A stretch of 64,000 nucleotides of DNA, from NCBI GenBank assembly GCA_963731125.1, contig CAVSVP010000004.1, forward strand, positions 66,473 to 130,472, in the 5' to 3' direction. Source of the stretch: CAVSVP01 sp963731125. Lineage in GTDB: Bacteria; Pseudomonadota; Gammaproteobacteria; Competibacterales; Competibacteraceae. The notes beneath the pieces are model-generated. The model did not search any database, was not told the origin of the DNA, and saw only the letters and a list, made by a program, of their open reading frames with translations. Positions 1 through 6,578 of the stretch are shown in pieces (the stretch's first letter is position 1; each line of letters starts with the position of its first letter). Made by a program: the position numbers and the translations under genes.

Positions 1-1
1 C

Positions 2-580
2 GAAATTTCCGTCTTGGCCATCGCCGCCCTAGGTATTTATGCCTTATTGGATGGCTTGCGGCTTAGTACGCCGGCAACCGATCTACGTGGCCAGCCGTGG
101 GCAAAGGAGCGGCACCCTCTAGTGATGGAGATGATTGCTCGTCCCCAGTTGCCCATTGCGCTCATGGTTGCCGTTTATCTGTTCTTGCGTGGTCACAATT
201 TACCAGGCGGCGGTTTTATTGCCGGTCTGCTGACTGCCATGGCGCTTATTTTGCAGTATTTAGCCAGTGGGTTTCAGTGGACTCAGGAACGGTTTAGGTT
301 CGACTCCCGTCCGCTGATTGCTCTCGGTCTGCTGTGCACTCTACTGACGGGTTTGGGAAGCTGGGTTTTTGCACGGCCCTTTTTAACTTCCACCTTTATT
401 CATGTGCACTGGCCGCTGATCGGCGAGTTTGAGCTTGCTAGCGCATTGGCGTTTGATTTAGGCGTGTATCTGACCGTGATAGGGGTTGTGATGCTGATTT
501 TAGTCAGACTGGGAGCGCTTAGCCTGGCTGCCGCCGGGGATCGTCAATCTCATAAGGAGTCGCGCAGATGGAAGCCATAG
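2..580 (+). CDS. mrpA: Na+/H+ antiporter subunit MrpA/B, C-terminal end (partial)
   Basis: The reading frame is open from the window edge; its first residues (EISVLAIAALGIYALLDG) match the extreme C terminus of the large MrpA subunit, and they run directly into an MrpB/MnhB domain with several hydrophobic segments and a GHNLPGGGFIAGL motif typical of MnhB. The gene is therefore probably an MrpA-MrpB fusion whose larger part lies upstream. Mrp complexes are inner-membrane Na+(Li+)/H+ antiporters related to complex I. The 3' end overlaps mrpC by 13 bases, so the two are translationally coupled. Only the last 192 residues are visible. The TTG at 14 is an internal codon, not a start. Confidence 0.85.
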   Translation, partial: EISVLAIAALGIYALLDGLRLSTPATDLRGQPWAKERHPLVMEMIARPQLPIALMVAVYLFLRGHNLPGGGFIAGLLTAMALILQYLASGFQWTQERFRFDSRPLIALGLLCTLLTGLGSWVFARPFLTSTFIHVHWPLIGEFELASALAFDLGVYLTVIGVVMLILVRLGALSLAAAGDRQSHKESRRWKP

Positions 581-927
581 CCGCGATTGTGATTGGGATG
601 CTAGGGGCGTGTGGAGTTTTTCTCCTGTTGCGTGCCCGCACCTATCCCGTCGTGTTGGGCCTTACCTTGCTGTCCTATGCGGTGAATCTTTTCTTATTCG
701 CCATGGGCCGGCTGACGATTAATCAGCCGCCGGTGCTCAGTCAGGCAAGCGTCGGCCATGCCGATCCCTTGCCACAGGCATTGGTGCTTACCGCCATTGT
801 TATCGGATTTGGGATGACGGCCTTTGTGGTGGTACTTGCATTGCGGGCGCGGAGAGACCTTCACACCGACCATGTGGACGGCCGCCAAGCCGACTCCCTG
901 CGGGATGGCGTTGATGATCAGCGGTAA
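568..927 (+). CDS. mrpC: Na+/H+ antiporter subunit MrpC (NuoK-like)
   Basis: This 119-residue protein with three hydrophobic segments matches the MrpC/MnhC family, homologous to NuoK of complex I: it has the SYAVNLFLFAMG segment and the downstream LPQALVLTAIVIGF stretch typical of the family. An AAGGAG-type ribosome site lies about 9 bases before the ATG, inside the end of the preceding gene. It sits in the inner membrane as part of the Mrp antiporter. The C-terminal tail from about residue 95 is charged. In standard Mrp operons mrpD follows at once; here the strand switches to an unrelated gene on the other strand, so the operon ends or has been cut after mrpC. Confidence 0.9.
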   Translation: MEAIAAIVIGMLGACGVFLLLRARTYPVVLGLTLLSYAVNLFLFAMGRLTINQPPVLSQASVGHADPLPQALVLTAIVIGFGMTAFVVVLALRARRDLHTDHVDGRQADSLRDGVDDQR

Positions 928-997
928 ATTAAGCCATTTCTGAGAAAAAGACGCAAATCTTCGGTGTCCAACTGGCATTGATTAGGCACTAAGAGGT

Positions 998-2335
998 TCA
1001 TTCCCGGCACACCGTTTTTTGATAAAGATCTTTAAAGATCCCTTGGGGATCGTATTTAGCCTTTAGGCGGTCATAGGTTGGCTTGTTATAGGCACGCCAG
1101 AATGCATCGGGCGTATAAAAAGCATCTGAATACAGTGACTTAATGCCACCAAGCTCAGCCACCTTTGCCTCGATTTTTTGGTTATAGTAACCCGCTGGAT
1201 GGGTTTGCCGGCTTTTGACGACATCCCAGAATCCAAAATTAATATATAGCGTTTGCGGAGCAGTGGGAAAAAGAGGAAACCGAGCCTTAGCATTGTAGGA
1301 ATGAACGGGACAAATCCAGATAGGGGTAATGCCAATTTCCCGGTGGAAAAAATCTAGAAAATCTGCTGCATTGGTAATGGGAATATCGACATCCTGAATA
1401 ACAGATTCGGTGTGGATGCCTAGTAGGCGATGAATGTGCTTTAGGAGTTGCCAATTGCTGTTCCAGCGCATTACTTTTGTATAGGTAACTGAATTCAATC
1501 TAGATTTTCCTACGATGCGGCGTATGATAGGGTTTTGCACATAGAGGTTTTTCGAGCACCAAAACCAATCGGTGTCCCAGCGCCAGATATAATCCTTTGT
1601 TGTCAGATAGTCCGTGGTTTTCTTGGCGATGGAGCGGTAGTAAATATGTTTATCCGTGTAATTGCTGACGTAGGGAGCGGTGTCGGCAAAGGTGCCGATA
1701 GTAAGATAAAGTTTATCAGGCGTGAAAACAGTACCGTCGATAAAGTCGATATCCTGATGGCACCAATCCGATACGGCCTGAAAATAGCTTTCGGCGTCAG
1801 CATATGAGATGTGTTGGAGTTTTACACACCCTTTGATGGGAATGGTTTTCAACCTAAGCTTGAGAATATAGCCTAGCGTTCCATAAGAGTTGGGAAATCC
1901 GTAAAACAAGTCTTGATATTCATTTTTAGAAGTACAGACCACCGTCGTACCGTCGCCGAGCAGGATTTCCATCTCTACCACTGTCTCGTGCACTAAGCCA
2001 TACCTAAAAGAGGACGATTCTAGACCAACTCCCGCTACGGCTCCGCCGACAGTGATGGACTTAAGCTCCGGTACTACCGCCGGCATCAGCCCATAGGGAA
2101 GCGTGGCATCGACAAGGTCTTCATAAGTCGTCATGCCTTCCACCTCGACCCAATGCTGATCCGTATTGACAGTAAGAACATGATTGAAATCTTTAACCGT
2201 CAGCTTTTGTTTAGGTACGTTCCTACGGTCGCGAAATAGATTTGATTTATCTTTGTTTAAACCAACGGTACGATGGTCTACATTGCCGCGAAATTCATCG
2301 ATCAGGCGTTGTTTCTTTTCTGTGTAGGTTAGCAT
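998..2335 (-). CDS. FAD-binding oxidoreductase, DWARF1/DHCR24-like
   Basis: This 445-residue protein has an N-terminal FAD_binding_4 (PCMH-type) domain: VEVEGMTTYEDLV and a long SITVGGAVAGVGLESSS pyrophosphate loop, followed by GDGTTV and FYGFPNSYGTLGYI. The whole layout resembles eukaryotic DHCR24 and plant DWARF1, which reduce a sterol side-chain double bond, and bacterial homologues of unknown substrate. No signal peptide or membrane helix is obvious, so it is probably cytoplasmic or peripheral. It is a single-gene unit; its start faces the hydrolase gene across about 157 bases that must hold both promoters. The FAD fold is well supported; the substrate cannot be told from the sequence. 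Confidence 0.8.
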   Translation of the reverse strand: MLTYTEKKQRLIDEFRGNVDHRTVGLNKDKSNLFRDRRNVPKQKLTVKDFNHVLTVNTDQHWVEVEGMTTYEDLVDATLPYGLMPAVVPELKSITVGGAVAGVGLESSSFRYGLVHETVVEMEILLGDGTTVVCTSKNEYQDLFYGFPNSYGTLGYILKLRLKTIPIKGCVKLQHISYADAESYFQAVSDWCHQDIDFIDGTVFTPDKLYLTIGTFADTAPYVSNYTDKHIYYRSIAKKTTDYLTTKDYIWRWDTDWFWCSKNLYVQNPIIRRIVGKSRLNSVTYTKVMRWNSNWQLLKHIHRLLGIHTESVIQDVDIPITNAADFLDFFHREIGITPIWICPVHSYNAKARFPLFPTAPQTLYINFGFWDVVKSRQTHPAGYYNQKIEAKVAELGGIKSLYSDAFYTPDAFWRAYNKPTYDRLKAKYDPQGIFKDLYQKTVCRE

Positions 2336-2492
2336 GTGACGGTATCCGAGAAGCTGCGTTCATGTTGCTATATTAAGTCTTGATAGCATGTCTATCTCTC
2401 TTGGAGATCTCGGGTCGCTGTTTGCTCCCGCGAGAAGGCTGAACAGATAAACTGCGCGGTTACATCTGAGGAAAATTGACACAAGATCCGAA

Positions 2493-3385
2493 ATGCACAT
2501 GTTATGGGTGTTATTGTTGAGTTTAGGCGGAATCTACGGTGGAGTTGCCCTATTGCTGTGTCTTTTCCAGTCCCAGCTAATGCACTTACCTAATGTGCCT
2601 GGCCGCGAACTTGTTGCCACGCCATCTCGGATAGATTTGCCTTATGAGTCGGTGTATTTAATGACCGCCGATGGAATCAAGTTGCATGGCTGGTTCGTGC
2701 TGGCGCACCAGCCGCACATGACGCTTCTGTTTTTGCATGGTAATGCGGGTAATATATCCCATCGTCTGGACGCTTTAGCTATTTTTCATCGCCTTCGACT
2801 CAATACGTTGATCATCGATTACCGCGGTTATGGTCAGAGTGCGGGCAAGGCCTCGGAAGCAGGTCTCTATCGAGATGCCGAAGCCGCTTTACGGTATTTA
2901 CGGGAAGTGCGGAGTGTTCCTTTGCAGGATATTGTGATTTTCGGCCGTTCCTTGGGGGGGCCGTGGCGGCTTGGTTGGCTGCTCGGCAACCGGGTGGCGC
3001 GCTTATCATCGAATCCAGTTTTATGTCTGCGCCGGCGCTGGCTGCGGATTTATACCCGTTTTTGCCGAGCCGGCTATTAACGTTTTTGCGTTACGACACG
3101 CTGACTCATCTTAAAGCGGTAAATAGCCCGGTGCTGGTTATCCATAGCCGCGATGACGAAATCATCCCATTTAGACATGGGTTGCAATTATTCGCTGCGG
3201 CTCGCGAGCCCAAACAATTTGTGGAAATCCATGGCAGCCACAACGAGGGCTTTTTGCAAAGCAGGCGCTACTATGTCAATGCCATTGCTGAATTTCTTAC
3301 CATGGTTAAGGCACGTAACCCCGTTACTGTCTCGGGAAGTGCTCCAACTTATCCTGCGCCAATAGAACTGAGTGAGGCCAAATAA
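2493..3385 (+). pseudogene. Alpha/beta hydrolase with one-base frameshift at a G7 tract
   Basis: Two overlapping frames together encode one alpha/beta hydrolase of about 297 residues. The first frame has an N-terminal membrane anchor (LLLSLGGIYGGVALLLCLF), the oxyanion-region motif LFLHGNAGN, the DYRGYGQS strand and the nucleophile elbow GRSLGG. Immediately after the elbow, at the seven-G run 2954-2960, the frame is lost and stops at 3080. With one extra G the protein continues as GGAVAAWLAARQPGG and contains the acid (HSRDDEIIPF) and the catalytic His (GSHNEGF). The family is the BEM46/YfhR-type serine hydrolases, substrate unknown. The break may be genuine, a phase-variable slip or a sequence error. 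Confidence 0.8.
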
Positions 3386-3438
3386 AACGCTAACTTGCTT
3401 GCGGTGTGTCTGAACCGCTTTTAGAAATGTATTCCGGC

Positions 3439-3813
3439 TTAGCTTTTGTTATTTGCGAGTAACTCATTAATATTCTTTATCAACAGGTCCTCGTCCACGG
3501 GTTTTGTGACATAACGCTTTGCCCCCTGACGTTTTCCCCAAACCTCGTCGGTATCCTGGTCCTTAGTGGTCACCAAAATAATAGGAATATGGCTTGTGCT
3601 GGCGTCTTTCGTAAGTTTCCGTGTTGCCTGAAAACCGTTGAGCTTGGGCATTACAACATCCATTAATATCAGGTCGGGAAGCTCGGCCTTCGCTGTTTCA
3701 ACGCCCGCCTCACCATCGCTGGCGGTTATAACTTCATGTCCATGTTTTTTAACAATTTTTGATAAGGTATATGTTTGTGTTGCTGAATCGTCCACAATAA
3801 GAATACGGGCCAT
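3439..3813 (-). CDS. pilH: Type IV pilus response regulator PilH-like (single CheY domain)
   Basis: This is a stand-alone CheY-type receiver of 124 residues. ARILIVDDS holds the acidic pair, LILMDVVMP the phospho-acceptor Asp, VTTKD the conserved Thr and VTKPVDE the conserved Lys. The segment NGFQATRKLTKDA and the KRQGAKRYVTKP stretch follow Pseudomonas PilH closely. PilH acts in the Pil-Chp chemosensory pathway that controls twitching. I take the ATG at 3813 rather than the TTG-like codon further upstream because GGAGGG lies 5-6 bases before it. No pilG, pilI or chpA neighbours are visible, so here it is an orphan. The adjacent genes are convergent (hydrolase) and divergent (Hsp70 run). Confidence 0.85.
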   Translation of the reverse strand: MARILIVDDSATQTYTLSKIVKKHGHEVITASDGEAGVETAKAELPDLILMDVVMPKLNGFQATRKLTKDASTSHIPIILVTTKDQDTDEVWGKRQGAKRYVTKPVDEDLLIKNINELLANNKS

Positions 3814-3951
3814 AGCTTCCCTCCAAAACATTTATTATAGGGTAATGCTGTGCAGTAACCCCACAAATCCTACCCACTGGATACCTTTTTCGTTGTCTAT
3901 AGTATCACTGTCATGCTTTCAACAGATAACCTTTTTAGAGAGCAGTGGCTT

Positions 3952-4095
3952 ATGACAGATCGTCGTAAAAACACAGAAATCATCTTGCATCGGCTTGCAA
4001 TTTGTCGTCACTGTGACCATATCAAGCTGGTGTGCTGCTGCCTGCATGGTAGCATAAGCGGCTTGACATTGTTGGCTGAAGGAGTTTGCTCGTGA
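3952..4095 (+). CDS. Small Cys/His-rich protein, possible first gene of the Hsp70 operon
   Basis: This 47-residue ORF contains CRHCDH and, ten residues later, CCCLHG, a spacing that could bind a zinc ion. Its stop codon TGA overlaps the GTG start of the DUF2760 gene (GTGA at 4092-4095), and the ribosome site for that next gene (AAGGAG, 4079-4084) is inside it, so it would be translationally coupled. A weak ribosome site precedes its own ATG; an earlier ATG at 3913 gives 60 residues. I do not recognise a family. It may be a true small partner of the chaperone genes or simply a leader ORF. Confidence 0.4.
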   Translation: MTDRRKNTEIILHRLAICRHCDHIKLVCCCLHGSISGLTLLAEGVCS

Positions 4096-4649
4096 CTGAG
4101 CCTAATCTTCCGTTTATGACTCGCCTGGCGCTAGCCTTTAAAGCCTTTTGGCAGACTCTCGTTAACCCTGATTTTGCGGCTAGCGTGGCCCGCTTAAGTC
4201 AAGATGAACGACTGACATCTCCGGTGGTTCGGGAAGAAATTGCACCGAAACCCGCTGCTTTTCAGGAGACGGCCCCTGAGGCGGCTCTGCAGTTGTTAAG
4301 TCTATTGCAGCAGGAAGGCCGTTTTTTGGATTTTTTAGAAGAGAACGTTAGCGGCTTTTCCGACGCCGAAATCGGCGGGGCCGCTCGCGTTGTTCATGAG
4401 GGCTGCCGTAAAGCGCTGAGAGAGCATCTGGCTCTTGAACCCGTGCGCACGGAAACAGAAGGTATTCGCTTGACCTTAGAGGAGGGTTTTGATGCTTCCG
4501 CCGTGCGTCTGACAGGCAATGTAGTCGGGACCCCCCCTTTCTCCGGCACTCTCATCCATCGCGGCTGGCGGGTGACTGAGATAAAGTTGCCCAAAGTCGC
4601 CGCAGGCCATGATCTCAGCGTGCTCGCTCCCGCGGAGGTGGAATTATGA
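4092..4649 (+). CDS. DUF2760 domain-containing protein
   Basis: This 185-residue protein matches the DUF2760 family, which commonly sits next to divergent Hsp70 genes. An N-terminal helix (FMTRLALAFKAFWQTL) is followed by a linker and a domain with LQLLSLLQQEGRFLDFLEE, FSDAEIGGAARVVHEGCRKAL and a C-terminal FSGTLIHRGWRVTEIKLP strand region. Function is unknown; the constant linkage to Hsp70 suggests a co-chaperone or client. GTG at 4092 is chosen as start because AAGGAG stands 7 bases upstream. The 3' end overlaps the next gene by ATGA (4646-4649), so the DUF2760 protein and the first Hsp70 are produced together. Confidence 0.8.
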   Translation: MTEPNLPFMTRLALAFKAFWQTLVNPDFAASVARLSQDERLTSPVVREEIAPKPAAFQETAPEAALQLLSLLQQEGRFLDFLEENVSGFSDAEIGGAARVVHEGCRKALREHLALEPVRTETEGIRLTLEEGFDASAVRLTGNVVGTPPFSGTLIHRGWRVTEIKLPKVAAGHDLSVLAPAEVEL

Positions 4650-6493
4650 GTGAAGCGCGTTATGCAGTCGGTATCGATCTTGGCACCACCCACTGTGTCA
4701 TGTCCTATGTAGACCTGGGGCAAAGCGCTGGTGATGACGTGTTGCAAGCCATTGTGCCGGTGCCCCAATTGACGGGACCGGGAGCAGTCGAGGAACTTCC
4801 GGTCTTACCCTCATTCTTGTATTTGCCGCATCCCGATGAAATGGCGTCCGGCGATTTACTGCTACCGTGGAGAACAACGCAGCCATCCTGTATTGTGGGT
4901 GAACTGGCTCGCAATCTGGGAAGTCGTACTCCAATCCGGCTGGTCTCCAGTGCTAAGAGCTGGCTCTGCCATCCTGGCGTCGACCGTCGTGCTCCCATAC
5001 TGCCGGTGGAAGCACCGGACGAGGTTGCTCAGGTATCGCCATTACAGGCGTCCATCCACTACCTGGAACATTTACGCCAGGCCTGGGATTATCAACATCC
5101 GGAGGCACCGTTGCTGGAACAGCAGGTGACTATCACTGTGCCTGCCTCGTTTGACCCTGCCGCCCGGGAACTGACCGCTGAGGCGGCCGAGACCATGGGC
5201 TTCCAGCAGCTGACTTTGTTAGAGGAACCGCAAGCCGCCCTGTATAGTTGGATTCAAGCCAGTGCGGGGCGCTGGCGCAAGCACGTTAAAGTGGGCGATG
5301 TGATTTTGGTGATAGATCTCGGTGGCGGTACGACGGATCTGTCTTTGATCGCGGTCACCGAACGGGACGGAGCCTTGGAGCTTAACCGTGTGGCGGTCGG
5401 CGATCATATTCTATTAGGCGGTGACAATATGGACCTGGCGCTAGCCCACGTGGTCAGAGCAAAGCTGGCAACTCAGGGTACTGCGCTGGATTTTTGGCAA
5501 CTGCAGGCGCTTACTCACGGCTGCCGGATCGCCAAAGAGACACTGCTTACCGATCCCAGCGTTGAGTCGATGCCGGTGGTGGTACCAAGCCGCAGTTCGA
5601 AACTGATTGGCGGTACCATTCGTACCGAGCTGACTCGAGAAGAAGTGACCGAAACATTGGTAGAAGGTTTCTTTCCCAGAGTGGATGTGGCGGCGCGCCC
5701 TGCCAGCCGGGCCCGCACCGCATTGACTAAGCTTGGTCTACCTTACGCGCAGGACGCGGGAATTACCCGCCATTTAGCGGCCTTCTTAGGACGCCAAACC
5801 CACGCTACGGAGGATCTGGCAGGATTTGCCGACTCGTCACCGGCCCATGTCAGCTTTTTGCATCCTACGGCGGTCTTGTTTAATGGCGGTGTTTTTAAGG
5901 CGGGCATTCTGGCAGAACGTACCCTTAATATTCTCAATAGCTGGCTAGAAGCCGAGGGCGCACCCCCGGTGCGGCCACTGGAAGGCGTCAATTTGGATTT
6001 GGCCGTGGCGCGGGGTGCCGCTTACTACGGATATGTGCGGCGCGGACGGGGAGTGCGCATCCGGGGCGGTACGGCGAAGGCCTACTATGTGGGTATTGAG
6101 AGTGCTATGCCGGCAGTACCGGGCATGGAGCCACCCGTCCAAGCGCTATGCATCGCCCCCTTCGGCATGGAGGAGGGGAGCTCAGCGGAATTACCTTCCC
6201 AGGAAGTGGGGCTGGTGATAGGCGAGCCGGTGCGGTTTCGATTTTTTGGCTCCTCGGTGCGTCGGGAAGACCAAGTGGGTACGGTACTGGAACACTGGAC
6301 ACCCGATGCGGTAGAAGAGCTTGAAGAGATTGAAGCCAATCTTCCCGCCGCAGGGCGAACCCCTGGAGAGGTAGTGCCTGTCAGGCTGCATGCGGCGGTT
6401 ACTGAGGTCGGCACGTTGCGCTTGGAGGCGGTACCCCGCACGGGTACGGAAACCTGGAAAGTGGAATTCGATGTCCGCGGCGAAGAACCGTGA
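4646..6493 (+). CDS. Divergent Hsp70 family chaperone (615 aa)
   Basis: The actin-like ATPase of Hsp70 is clear: phosphate-1 loop VGIDLGTTH near residue 10, the VPASFDPAARELTAEAA segment, phosphate-2 loop VIDLGGGTTDLSLI near residue 223, and LFNGGVFKAG near residue 411 where DnaK has its GGxxR adenosine motif. About 190 residues follow, too short and too different for a typical DnaK substrate domain and lid. It is translated from an ATG overlapping the DUF2760 stop. Unlike dnaK there is no grpE or dnaJ nearby. It is probably a specialised chaperone working with the second Hsp70 downstream; the client is unknown. Confidence 0.85.
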   Translation: MSEARYAVGIDLGTTHCVMSYVDLGQSAGDDVLQAIVPVPQLTGPGAVEELPVLPSFLYLPHPDEMASGDLLLPWRTTQPSCIVGELARNLGSRTPIRLVSSAKSWLCHPGVDRRAPILPVEAPDEVAQVSPLQASIHYLEHLRQAWDYQHPEAPLLEQQVTITVPASFDPAARELTAEAAETMGFQQLTLLEEPQAALYSWIQASAGRWRKHVKVGDVILVIDLGGGTTDLSLIAVTERDGALELNRVAVGDHILLGGDNMDLALAHVVRAKLATQGTALDFWQLQALTHGCRIAKETLLTDPSVESMPVVVPSRSSKLIGGTIRTELTREEVTETLVEGFFPRVDVAARPASRARTALTKLGLPYAQDAGITRHLAAFLGRQTHATEDLAGFADSSPAHVSFLHPTAVLFNGGVFKAGILAERTLNILNSWLEAEGAPPVRPLEGVNLDLAVARGAAYYGYVRRGRGVRIRGGTAKAYYVGIESAMPAVPGMEPPVQALCIAPFGMEEGSSAELPSQEVGLVIGEPVRFRFFGSSVRREDQVGTVLEHWTPDAVEELEEIEANLPAAGRTPGEVVPVRLHAAVTEVGTLRLEAVPRTGTETWKVEFDVRGEEP

Positions 6494-6578
6494 GCCCTAT
6501 CACGCTCAGCCACTGCTATGCCGGCTTGCTTAGCGGTGTATGGTAACGTTATCCGGAGGTACGTAGAGGAGGGCGGCT

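Noticed and set aside
694..978. Minus-strand ORF of 94 codons
   Set aside because: It is antisense to mrpC, which has clear family similarity; no ribosome site.
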